Shown piece after piece: positions 45,002-52,596 of a DNA stretch of 64,000 nucleotides. Position numbers and translations under genes: made by a program. Below the pieces are notes generated by a model, which did not search any database, was not told the origin of the DNA, and was given only the letters and a program-made list of their open reading frames with translations. Numbering within the stretch: the stretch's first letter is position 1; the number at the start of each line of letters is the position of its first letter. This DNA comes from an uncultured Alcanivorax sp. (GTDB lineage Bacteria; Pseudomonadota; Gammaproteobacteria; Pseudomonadales; Alcanivoracaceae), in contig NZ_CAMYIV010000006.1 of the NCBI RefSeq assembly GCF_947258575.1, forward strand, positions 124,001 to 188,000, in the 5' to 3' direction.

Positions 45002-45514
45002 TCAGGGGTTACCCAGGAGGGCCTGCTTGAGGTTGTTTGAGTAGGGTCTCTCTCCGAACCAGATTCGCAGGTAGGCCTTGGCGAAACGATCTCCCTGTTC
45101 ATCCGTGAGGGGCTCGTCATTGAGCATCAGCTGCAGCTGCTGATCCTGGTAGACCATGGCATAGGTGTCGCCATCGCCAATATCCCGGTAATGGCTGTTG
45201 AAACGTTCAAATCGGGGTTTCAGTTGCTCAAAATCGCTGTCGTTGAGGTTTTTCTCCAGAAAGTTCATGGCCGCCTTGGCAAAGGCATCGCCGGGAACCT
45301 CACGGTGGTAACTGAATTCCAGTCTCATTGGCGCTGCCAGCAGATCATCGACATTACAGTCCTGACGAAGCAGGCGGGCTTCTCCCACGGTGATAAAGCG
45401 CAATGCTTTTACATCGCTGCGGTGGCATAGCTGCCAGTCGCTCGCGTGGGCTGTGTTACCCAGCAGGCAGGCCAGTGAAAGCAGAAGAGGGCGTGTCAGT
45501 GATCGCGTAGCCAT
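45002..45514 (-). CDS. Periplasmic chalcone-isomerase-like protein
   Basis: The 170-residue product has a signal peptide (LLLSLACLLGNTAHA) and matches the bacterial chalcone-isomerase-like family: MRLEFSYHREVPGDAFAKAA, a central SHYRDIGDGD, and the C-terminal RIWFGERPYSNNLKQALLG. Plant enzymes close the flavonoid ring; the bacterial role is unknown, possibly fatty-acid binding. It overlaps the upstream NTF2-like gene by 19 bases, so the two are co-transcribed. It is part of the divergent lipid cluster. Confidence 0.8.
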   Translation of the reverse strand: MATRSLTRPLLLSLACLLGNTAHASDWQLCHRSDVKALRFITVGEARLLRQDCNVDDLLAAPMRLEFSYHREVPGDAFAKAAMNFLEKNLNDSDFEQLKPRFERFNSHYRDIGDGDTYAMVYQDQQLQLMLNDEPLTDEQGDRFAKAYLRIWFGERPYSNNLKQALLGNP

Positions 45515-46059
45515 CGTGTCATCGGTCCTAATAGTGGCAGATGTTGGTCCAGGCCCTGGCTGCTGTCCCAGAAATCCTGGTGGAAGAAAACCTGTCCGTT
45601 ACGGTTGAACCGTAGCTGGCTGATGCCGATGGTCCGCGACAGGCGCTCTCTGCCCAGCAAGGAGAAGCGTGCTTCCATCACCCAGACCAGATAAACCTGG
45701 TTATCGTCGCGGATCACATTAACCGGTTGCAGTGACATCTGACTCAACCGGTCGGCGGTAGCCAGCAGATGCTCCTGAAGCGCATTACGCTCGAGGAGAG
45801 TGACCAGGGTGTCATTGAAGTACAGGTCCTCGGCGTAGATCTTATCCACGCTGTCGGCAATCTGATCCCGGTCCAGGGGATTGTAGAAACTGATAAAGCG
45901 GGACAGGGTCTCGTCGTCAGGTAGCACAGCATCCTGGGTAGCATCACTGCTGCGCTCAAGGTAATGGTCTGTGTAGCCATAGGGGCCAAGTGGTGCCGTA
46001 CTGCAGCCTGTTAGCAGCAGCGGCACGAGGAGGACGCTTGTCATCAGTAATGATTTCAT
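45496..46059 (-). CDS. NTF2-like (SnoaL-type) lipoprotein
   Basis: The 187-residue product has a lipobox LLTGC (C19), so it is a lipoprotein. The rest resembles the NTF2/SnoaL cone-shaped fold (ISFYNPLDRDQIADSVDKIYAEDLYFNDTL, and LVWVMEARFSLL). No catalytic site is evident; it may bind a lipid or small ligand. It is the first gene of the minus-strand pair, 83 bases from the divergent DUF2878 gene. The interval contains a perfect 9-bp inverted repeat. Confidence 0.8.
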   Translation of the reverse strand: MKSLLMTSVLLVPLLLTGCSTAPLGPYGYTDHYLERSSDATQDAVLPDDETLSRFISFYNPLDRDQIADSVDKIYAEDLYFNDTLVTLLERNALQEHLLATADRLSQMSLQPVNVIRDDNQVYLVWVMEARFSLLGRERLSRTIGISQLRFNRNGQVFFHQDFWDSSQGLDQHLPLLGPMTRWLRDH

Positions 46060-46089
46060 CAGTCAACTGTGCCCCCAGGTGGGTGATTC

Positions 46090-46112
46090 GCCTGTGAAGG
46101 AATTTCACAGGC
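46090..46112. promoter_or_regulatory. Perfect 9-bp inverted repeat in the divergent promoter of the lipid cluster
   Basis: GCCTGTGAA and TTCACAGGC flank 5 bases, between the NTF2-like start (46059) and the DUF2878 start (46143). It is the obvious candidate for a shared operator of both transcription units. The regulator is unknown. Confidence 0.6.
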
Positions 46113-46142
46113 CATTGACGAGTGGTGGCGCACTGTTCGCGA

Positions 46143-46682
46143 ATGAAACGATTACCTGCCCCTTTGATTATCAATTTTGTCGGCTTCCAGCTGTTGTGGG
46201 CGGCGGCTGTGTTTGGCGGTGCCAGGGACATGTCCTGGCCGTCCTGGGCTGTGCTGGCAGTGATGCTGGCAGGGCAGTGGTGGTTTGACCCCCGCTGGAT
46301 CAAGAATACGTCCATGCTGCTATGGGGCCTTGTGCTGTGTCTTTTGCTTGAGCCGATCTGGCTGAGTAGCGGTTTATTGGCTTATACCAGCTGGGATCAT
46401 CCCTGGCTGGCACCGGGATGGATCTGGGCATTGTGGTTGGGATTTGCCGTGAGCTTTCACTACAGCCTGCGCTGGTTATGTGGCAGGCCCTGGCTGGGTG
46501 CCGCCTTTGGCGCCGTAGGTGGTATCTTTTCCGTCACCATGGGCATCAGACTGGGGGCGGCCAGCGCGCCGCTCGACTGGCTGCCGATCGCAGTGACCTA
46601 TGGTGTGGTCTGGGCGTTGGCGGTGCCGCTGCTGGCCTACGGAGCACAACTCACCGGTGAAAGGGAACATCATCATGCCTGA
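46143..46682 (+). CDS. DUF2878 membrane protein
   Basis: The 179-residue product is a highly Trp-rich membrane protein with about five hydrophobic segments (for example INFVGFQLLWAAAVFGGA). It matches my memory of DUF2878, found with cyclopropane-synthase-like genes in other Gammaproteobacteria. The function is not known. GTG 46122 is another start; neither has a strong ribosome site. Its stop overlaps the next gene's ATG by 8 bases. Confidence 0.8.
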   Translation: MKRLPAPLIINFVGFQLLWAAAVFGGARDMSWPSWAVLAVMLAGQWWFDPRWIKNTSMLLWGLVLCLLLEPIWLSSGLLAYTSWDHPWLAPGWIWALWLGFAVSFHYSLRWLCGRPWLGAAFGAVGGIFSVTMGIRLGAASAPLDWLPIAVTYGVVWALAVPLLAYGAQLTGEREHHHA

Positions 46683-47448
46683 GATACACTATTTGCTACT
46701 CATCGCCCTGCTGATTGTGGCCTCGGTGTTGTGGTTGCAGCAGTTGCAGACTCGTAATGCGGGCTGGGTGGATGTGTTCTGGTCCTGGTCAGTGGGTGTG
46801 GTCGGGCTGATTTTTCTGGTGATGGGCAGTGGCGACTCCCTGCCGCGCTGGGTGGCCGGTGCATTGCTGTTGCTCTGGTCCGTGCGCCTGGGCAGCCATA
46901 TTTTTCGGCGGGTGGCCAGTGAGTCCCACGAAGACGGTCGCTACGCGGCCATGCGCGAAGCCCTGCAGGAAAAAACCCAGCCGGTATTTCTGCTCTTCTA
47001 CTGGGGCCAGGCTCTGCTGGCATGGGGCTTTGCCCTCACATTCTGGGTGATTGGCAGCCAGCAACACAGTTACGGCATTACGGTCGTCTTGGGCGCCTGT
47101 CTTGGCGTACTGGCCATTGCCGGCGAGAGCCTGGCCGACAGGCAGTTGTCGCGCTTCAAGCACAAGCCTGACAGTGCCGGGCGCACTTGCCGTGAGGGGT
47201 TGTGGCGCTATTCCCGCCATCCCAATTATTTCTTTGAATGGTTGCACTGGTGCAGCTACCCGCTGATTGCCATTGGCGCCAGTCAGGGGGCCTGGCTGTG
47301 GTGTCTGCCGCTGGCCATGTTCGTTTTCCTCTGGTTCGTCACCGGCATTCCTTATACGGAAAAGCAGGCACTGAAATCCCGTGGCGACGATTATCGAGAC
47401 TATCAGCGCACTACCAGTGCGTTCTTTCCCTGGAGACCCAAATCATGA
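46675..47448 (+). CDS. DUF1295 / steroid-reductase-like membrane protein
   Basis: The 257-residue membrane protein has about six hydrophobic segments and the C-terminal signature of the family: CREGLWRYSRHPNYFFEWLHW and TGIPYTEKQALKSRGDDYRDYQ. These proteins belong to the 3-oxo-5-alpha-steroid 4-dehydrogenase superfamily, which reduces double bonds or methylates membrane lipids. ATG 46675 follows AGGG. It overlaps the methyltransferase start by 4 bases. Lipid reduction in concert with the next enzyme is a reasonable inference. Confidence 0.85.
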   Translation: MPEIHYLLLIALLIVASVLWLQQLQTRNAGWVDVFWSWSVGVVGLIFLVMGSGDSLPRWVAGALLLLWSVRLGSHIFRRVASESHEDGRYAAMREALQEKTQPVFLLFYWGQALLAWGFALTFWVIGSQQHSYGITVVLGACLGVLAIAGESLADRQLSRFKHKPDSAGRTCREGLWRYSRHPNYFFEWLHWCSYPLIAIGASQGAWLWCLPLAMFVFLWFVTGIPYTEKQALKSRGDDYRDYQRTTSAFFPWRPKS

Positions 47449-48467
47449 TGATTCAAATGGCGGAGTCCGGCCTGTTGCCGGATGCCCTGGTACGTTTCGG
47501 TATCCGGCGTTTGCTGGGAAAGCGGCTTGAACAGGAGCGACAGAAGCACAATCGCGATGACCTGGAAAACGCGCTGAAGCAGGGCCCGGTGGCAGTGGGC
47601 CAGAATGAAGCCAACGAGCAGCATTACGAGGTGGATTCGCGTTTTTATGAACAGGTCCTCGGCCCTTATCTGAAGTATTCCAGCGCCTACTGGCCGGACG
47701 GGGTTAACGACCTGGCGGAGGCCGAGCGCGCCATGCTGGCGATGACCTGTGAGCGTGCCGAACTGGAAAACGGCCAGGATATCCTGGAAATGGGGTGTGG
47801 CTGGGGGTCACTGACCCTGTGGATGGCAGAACACTACCCGGGCAGCCGTATTACCGCCATTTCCAACTCGGCATCCCAGAAAGCCTTCATCATGGGGCGG
47901 GCCAAGGAAAAGGGCCTCACCAATGTGCGAGTGATAACGGCAGACGCGTCGTTGTTTCAGCCTGATCAGCCCTTTGACCGGGTCGTCTCCGTGGAGATGT
48001 TCGAGCACATGCGCAACCACAGTGCCCTGATGGCACGGATTCATGATTGGTTGAAACCGGGCGGCAAGCTGTTCATTCATGTGTTTTGCCATCTCAATCT
48101 GACCTACCTGTTTGAAGACGAGGGCAGCAGCGACTGGATGGCACGGTATTTCTTTACCGGCGGCATGATGCCCTCCTATGACTGGTTGCCCCACTGTGCG
48201 GGCAAACTGGAGGAAGAACAGCGCTGGGCCGTTAATGGAACCCATTACGCGCGGACGCTGGAAGGCTGGCTGGAACTGGCGGACCAGAAGCAATCCCGGC
48301 TGATCCCCTTGCTGGATGAAGTCTATGGCAAGGGCAACGGCAAGGTATGGCTGCAACGCTGGCGCATGTTTTTCATGGCCTGCGCGGAGTTGTTTGATTA
48401 TCGTGACGGGGAAGAATGGTTCGTGGCCCATTATCTGTTTTCCCGTCCGGCGAATACTGCCGGCTGA
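47445..48467 (+). CDS. Cyclopropane-fatty-acid-synthase family SAM methyltransferase
   Basis: The 340-residue enzyme has the SAM site DILEMGCGWGSLTLWMAEHYPG and the family loop RVVSVEMFEHMRNH. It probably transfers a methyl or methylene group to unsaturated acyl chains of phospholipids. It is shorter than true Cfa (382) and lacks a long N-terminal domain, so the product may differ from cyclopropane. ATG 47445 overlaps the previous stop (ATGA). A sensor kinase gene follows 18 bases later. Confidence 0.85.
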   Translation: MMIQMAESGLLPDALVRFGIRRLLGKRLEQERQKHNRDDLENALKQGPVAVGQNEANEQHYEVDSRFYEQVLGPYLKYSSAYWPDGVNDLAEAERAMLAMTCERAELENGQDILEMGCGWGSLTLWMAEHYPGSRITAISNSASQKAFIMGRAKEKGLTNVRVITADASLFQPDQPFDRVVSVEMFEHMRNHSALMARIHDWLKPGGKLFIHVFCHLNLTYLFEDEGSSDWMARYFFTGGMMPSYDWLPHCAGKLEEEQRWAVNGTHYARTLEGWLELADQKQSRLIPLLDEVYGKGNGKVWLQRWRMFFMACAELFDYRDGEEWFVAHYLFSRPANTAG

Positions 48468-48485
48468 AACCGTTGAGCATCTTGC

Positions 48486-49748
48486 ATGAAGAAAACCGGC
48501 GTCCAGCATCGTATAACCCGCGTCTACCTGCTTCAGTTGTTGCTGATCAGTCTGGCTACGGTGCTGGGCGTGTGGGCCACGGCCAACATTATCGAACAGG
48601 TTCTGGTGAAGCAGGCACTGATCAAGGAAGCCGAGCACTACTGGACCCTGCTGGATGACAACCCGACGCAACCTCGCCCCAACACGCGTCACCTGCTGGG
48701 ATTGTTGACCAGCGAAAAGGTCACCGATGACATCCCGCAGGTGCTGCAGTCCTTACCCGACGGTTACCAGCGGGCGGACCTGGCCGGCGAGCGTCCGATC
48801 GTTTATCTGGAGCGCAAAGGAGATGCCCGGCTGTATCTGATTTTCGATGAAAAGCGGGTGTCGGTACTGGCCTTTCTGTTTGGCATTTTGCCGCTCACCG
48901 GGGTGTTGCTGGTGATCTATATCACCTCGTTTCTGGGCTGGAAAAAATCCCGCGATCTGTTGTCGCCATTAGTGCAGTTGGCTGACCGGCTACGGCACAC
49001 ACCGGTGGAAGACCCCAGTATTGCACGGCCGGATCTCAGTGGTATTGATGCGGATACCGACAGTGAGGTGGCGGTGCTGGTGTCGGCACTGGATGCCTAT
49101 GCGGACAGGCTGGTGAGCTTTGTGGAGCGCGAACGACAGTTTACCCGTGATGCCAGTCACGAGCTGCGCACGCCACTGGCCGTGTTCCGTGCCAACCTGG
49201 AATTGCTGGTCAGCCAGATCGGTGATCGCCCGTTGATCCGCCGCATGGAAGATACCGTGGAGGACATGGAAGCGACGCTGGAAACGTTGCTGATGCTGGC
49301 GCGTACGGAGCAGCGTCAGCCCGATAGCGAGGACGTGATCGTCAACGACCTGGCGGTCAACCTGATGGAGCGTCTCAGCCCGCTGGCAGACCGTAAGCAG
49401 ATTCGCCTGCAAGTACGGCAGACGGCCCTGTTGACGGTCCATAGCCCGGAAGTGGCGCTGACCATTGTGCTAACCAATCTGGTGCGCAATGCCATCAACT
49501 ACAGCGGCTCTGGCGACGTCACCATCCTGGTGGCGGAAAAGATGGTGCACGTGGTGGATTACGGGGCCGGTATGGATGCGGATGAGTTGGCGCGCATTCT
49601 GAAACCGTTCGAACGTGGGCAAAGCCAGGAAGCGGGCCATGGCCTGGGGCTGGCCATCGTGCAACGGCTGTGTGAGCGCTATCACTGGCACTTGATGGTA
49701 ACCAGTGCCCCTGGTCGCGGTACCGAAGTGGCGATCCGTTTTTCCTAA
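48486..49748 (+). CDS. Sensor histidine kinase
   Basis: The 420-residue membrane kinase has two transmembrane helices (about 14-34 and 125-148), a short periplasmic part, a HAMP-like linker, and the phospho-acceptor H225 in RDASHELRTPL. The ATPase domain has NLVRNAINYSGSG, DYGAGMD and GHGLGLAIVQRL. It follows the methyltransferase gene closely and may be in the same operon. The nearest response regulator is on the opposite strand, separated by another gene. Confidence 0.9.
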   Translation: MKKTGVQHRITRVYLLQLLLISLATVLGVWATANIIEQVLVKQALIKEAEHYWTLLDDNPTQPRPNTRHLLGLLTSEKVTDDIPQVLQSLPDGYQRADLAGERPIVYLERKGDARLYLIFDEKRVSVLAFLFGILPLTGVLLVIYITSFLGWKKSRDLLSPLVQLADRLRHTPVEDPSIARPDLSGIDADTDSEVAVLVSALDAYADRLVSFVERERQFTRDASHELRTPLAVFRANLELLVSQIGDRPLIRRMEDTVEDMEATLETLLMLARTEQRQPDSEDVIVNDLAVNLMERLSPLADRKQIRLQVRQTALLTVHSPEVALTIVLTNLVRNAINYSGSGDVTILVAEKMVHVVDYGAGMDADELARILKPFERGQSQEAGHGLGLAIVQRLCERYHWHLMVTSAPGRGTEVAIRFS

Positions 49749-49751
49749 GGA

Positions 49752-50591
49752 TCAGCCGCTAACCAGCCTTTCCTGATCGATACGCACCAACAATTGCTTG
49801 GCATTCAGCGCATCACGGATCCGATCTGCCACGCGGCGGGATTTTTCCTCGTCGGTGTCGGCAAGAAGAATACCGAAACGGTTATTTCCCAGGTGGGCAA
49901 TGCTGTCCTGTTCGCGAAGCAGTGCGGCCAGGGAGTCGGCAATGGTCAGGCTGTTGCCGTCTTCCGGTGCCTGTAGATAAAGAAGCGATGCCTGCAGACC
50001 AAAATCCCGGCAATTGCTGGCCTCCTGTCGACAAATATCCTCCCAGCCCTTACGGCCCGGCAGCCCGGTATCGTCACAGCGGTCCGGGTGTTCCACAAAG
50101 GTAGTCAGCCGTTTTTCCCTGGCTTCGCGCACCGCATTGTTGAGCAGGAAACTGATCAGGGCGGCTTCGTGGGTCAGAGAGGGAAGGGCGTTGGCAAGAT
50201 CGGCCGGCTGGGCCTGCGGGTCCATGGCGCACAGTGTGCCAAACAGGCGGTTGTCACTGTCTACCAGCGGCAAACCGATGTAGGCACCGATATCCAGAGA
50301 GTGGTTCAGTGAGGCGAACTGGTCGTCCGGGTCCGTGCTCACATCCGTGGTGATACGGGGTTCACCCACTTCCACCATACGAACACAGTAGCTGTTCTGC
50401 CATTGCAGTCGTTCGCCTCGCTGCAGACCGTAATGGCCATCGCGCACTCGTAACAGGATCAAATCTTCACCGCTCAGGCGGGTAATCATCCAGGTGGCCA
50501 TGCCGAAGCGGTTTTGCAGCTCCGCCAGATGTGCATCAAGCAGGGATTGGCAGGTGGTATAGGTCGGTAGAGGAATCACGTCGGCTGGCAT
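49752..50591 (-). CDS. GAF-domain protein with degenerate GGDEF-like tail
   Basis: The 279-residue cytoplasmic protein has a GAF domain (about 10-150, with YCVRMVEVGEP and YIGLPLVDSDNRLFGTLCAMD), and a C-terminal unit resembling GGDEF, in which the motif reads LGNNRF. The catalytic residues are gone, so it should not make c-di-GMP. It may bind a small ligand through GAF. It lies between the kinase and response regulator genes, on the strand of the latter. Confidence 0.8.
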   Translation of the reverse strand: MPADVIPLPTYTTCQSLLDAHLAELQNRFGMATWMITRLSGEDLILLRVRDGHYGLQRGERLQWQNSYCVRMVEVGEPRITTDVSTDPDDQFASLNHSLDIGAYIGLPLVDSDNRLFGTLCAMDPQAQPADLANALPSLTHEAALISFLLNNAVREAREKRLTTFVEHPDRCDDTGLPGRKGWEDICRQEASNCRDFGLQASLLYLQAPEDGNSLTIADSLAALLREQDSIAHLGNNRFGILLADTDEEKSRRVADRIRDALNAKQLLVRIDQERLVSG

Positions 50592-50685
50592 AAAGGCTAG
50601 GAATATTGTTATTTTTGCACATTGTCAGGCCCTTGAGGCACACAGTGCAAGCCCTGCGGGACACAGGGCGTTTTCCAGAAGCCAA

Positions 50686-51384
50686 CTATACAGCAGTAGG
50701 GCGGTCCGCTTGAATGCTGAAGCCGACACCGGGCAGGGTATTGAGCAACGCATTCTCGAAGGGCTTGTCCACCGCCTTGCGCAGATTGTACAGGTGACTG
50801 CGCAGGGCATCGGAGTCCGGCACCAGATCACCCCACAGCTCATGCTCAAGCTGTTCGCGGCTGACAACCCGGGGAGATTCGCGCATCAGGATGCGCAGAA
50901 TACGGAAGGCGGTGGGAGAAAGCTTCAGTAGCTGGCCATCGCGGCGCACTTCCTGACGGGCCGGGTCCAGTTCCAGATCTGCCACCTGCAAGGTGTTGGC
51001 GGTGACTTCCTTGCGCTGGCGGCGAATCAGGGCGGAGACACGGGCTGCCAGTTCCGGCAAGGCAAAGGGCTTGACAATGTAATCGTCACCACCGCGGTCG
51101 AAACCTTCCAGCTTGTCTTCCAACTGGTCACGGGCAGTCATGAAGATTACCGGCAGGTCCAGGGCCAGATCCTTGCGCAGGTACTGGCAGAAGCTGTAGC
51201 CGTCTTCGCCGGGCAGCATCACATCCAGCAGCATCAGGTCGTAATGATGCTCCTGAACCAGTTCCCGGGCCAGGCTGGTGTTGCCGGCATAGTCCACCGT
51301 GGCACCTTCCTGTTCCAGAAATTCCACCACGGTCTGGGCCAGTTGGCGATGGTCTTCCACGAGTATGATGGACAGGTTTTCCAC
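50686..51384 (-). CDS. OmpR-family response regulator
   Basis: The 232-residue product has a receiver domain with phospho-acceptor D54 (LMLLDVMLPG), a Lys in IVKPFALPE, and a C-terminal winged helix (SPTAFRILRILMRESPRVVSREQLEHELWG). GTG 51384 is preferred because AAGGAGAG lies 8 bases upstream; the longer frame from 51417 lacks such a site. Its probable partner is the kinase at 48486, convergent with it across the GAF gene. Targets are unknown, perhaps the lipid cluster. Confidence 0.92.
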   Translation of the reverse strand: MENLSIILVEDHRQLAQTVVEFLEQEGATVDYAGNTSLARELVQEHHYDLMLLDVMLPGEDGYSFCQYLRKDLALDLPVIFMTARDQLEDKLEGFDRGGDDYIVKPFALPELAARVSALIRRQRKEVTANTLQVADLELDPARQEVRRDGQLLKLSPTAFRILRILMRESPRVVSREQLEHELWGDLVPDSDALRSHLYNLRKAVDKPFENALLNTLPGVGFSIQADRPTAV

Positions 51385-51477
51385 GGGCGCTCTCCTTTTT
51401 TTGATTATGGCTATCATCAGGCCCGAGTCGTCAATAACCCGTCAAGGTTCTTCACGTTCGTCGCCGCAGTGGTTTTG

Positions 51478-52470
51478 TCAGTCAGTGAGCGTTCCGGTGC
51501 GGGCAAAGCGCTGCCGGTAGTGGCTTGGCGACAGCCCGGTATGGCGTTTGAACAGGCGCGAAAAACTGCTCACGTCCTGGTAGCCCACCTGTTCTGAGAG
51601 CCGTGCCAGGTTGTTGGTGCCTCGCTCCAGCATCTTGCGCGCTGCTTCGATGCGTACCCGCTGCAGGTATTGCAACGGGGGTTCGCCCAGGGTGGTGGTA
51701 AAGCGTCGCTGCAGTTGGCGTGGGCTCAGGTGAACCATTTCCGCCAGTTGGCCAAGGCTGGTGCTTTCCTTGTAGTGCTCATGAATCCACGCCTGGATGG
51801 TCTGTACCTGGTCGTCCTGGTGATAGCTGTGGGCGGGCAGGCCGGCATAAATACTTTGCAGGTCGTTGCGCACATCAATGACAAAGGCCCTGGCCAGTTC
51901 CCGGGCCAGGTCGGCGCCGCAGTAACGCTCTACCAGCAGGATGGTCAGGTCCCGCCAGGCGGTACCGCCGCCGGCGCAGAAGATATTGCCATCGCGGGTA
52001 ATCAGTTCGCGTTCGTTGAGTTTTACCTGCGGATAGTGATGACGAAACTGCTGGCTGAAGCCCCAGTGGGTGGTGGCGGTCTTGCCGTCCAGCAGACCGG
52101 CTTCGGCCAGCAGGAAGGCGCCGGTGCAGTTGCTGGCCAGGTCCGCTCCCCCTTGATGCAGAAAGCGCAGCCAGGGCAGAACGTCCTGTTCCTGGGCCAG
52201 TACGGTTTCCAGCTTGCCGCCGATGGTTGGCACGATCACCAGGTCTGCCTGATCCAGTTGTTCCAGGGAGCAGTCCACGGCCATGCGAATGCCGTTGGTA
52301 CAGCGCACCGGGTTGCCGCCCCGGGAGACAACGCGCACTTCGAACTGCCGGTCCAGCGGCTGGTCGTGGATGCGGTTCCAGGTCACCCCGGTCAGGTTGA
52401 ACAAATCCACCACCCCGGTAAGGGCAGAGGCAAAAACGCCATCGAAGGCTAATACGGCTACTCGGTACAT
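51478..52470 (-). CDS. GlxA-type AraC regulator with DJ-1/PfpI domain
   Basis: The 330-residue protein has an N-terminal class I glutamine amidotransferase-like domain (VAVLAFDGVFASALTG, and LASNCTGAFLLAEAGLLDG with a Cys in the elbow position) and a C-terminal AraC domain (LGQLAEMVHLSPRQLQRRF, then RLSEQVGYQDVSSFSRLFKRHTGLSP). Such regulators often sense small metabolites. ATG 52470 is preferred since GGAA precedes it; 52488 is possible. It is divergent from the acyl-CoA dehydrogenase gene and probably controls it. Confidence 0.88.
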   Translation of the reverse strand: MYRVAVLAFDGVFASALTGVVDLFNLTGVTWNRIHDQPLDRQFEVRVVSRGGNPVRCTNGIRMAVDCSLEQLDQADLVIVPTIGGKLETVLAQEQDVLPWLRFLHQGGADLASNCTGAFLLAEAGLLDGKTATTHWGFSQQFRHHYPQVKLNERELITRDGNIFCAGGGTAWRDLTILLVERYCGADLARELARAFVIDVRNDLQSIYAGLPAHSYHQDDQVQTIQAWIHEHYKESTSLGQLAEMVHLSPRQLQRRFTTTLGEPPLQYLQRVRIEAARKMLERGTNNLARLSEQVGYQDVSSFSRLFKRHTGLSPSHYRQRFARTGTLTD

Positions 52471-52541
52471 CGTGTCGTATTCCACCATGAATAAGTCATA
52501 GGCGACAATGCCAGACCGGAAGGGGGGATGGCAAGCTGTTC

Positions 52542-52575
52542 AACCTGAATCCATGGGCAGCCAGGAATTCAGGTT
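52542..52575. promoter_or_regulatory. Inverted repeat upstream of acyl-CoA dehydrogenase gene
   Basis: AACCTGAAT on the left and ATTCAGGTT on the right enclose an inner CATGG/CCA pairing, so it can fold as one hairpin. It lies 21 bases before GTG 52597 and may be an operator or a leader hairpin. Confidence 0.5.
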
Positions 52576-52596
52576 CAAACCAACCGGAGCCAAACC

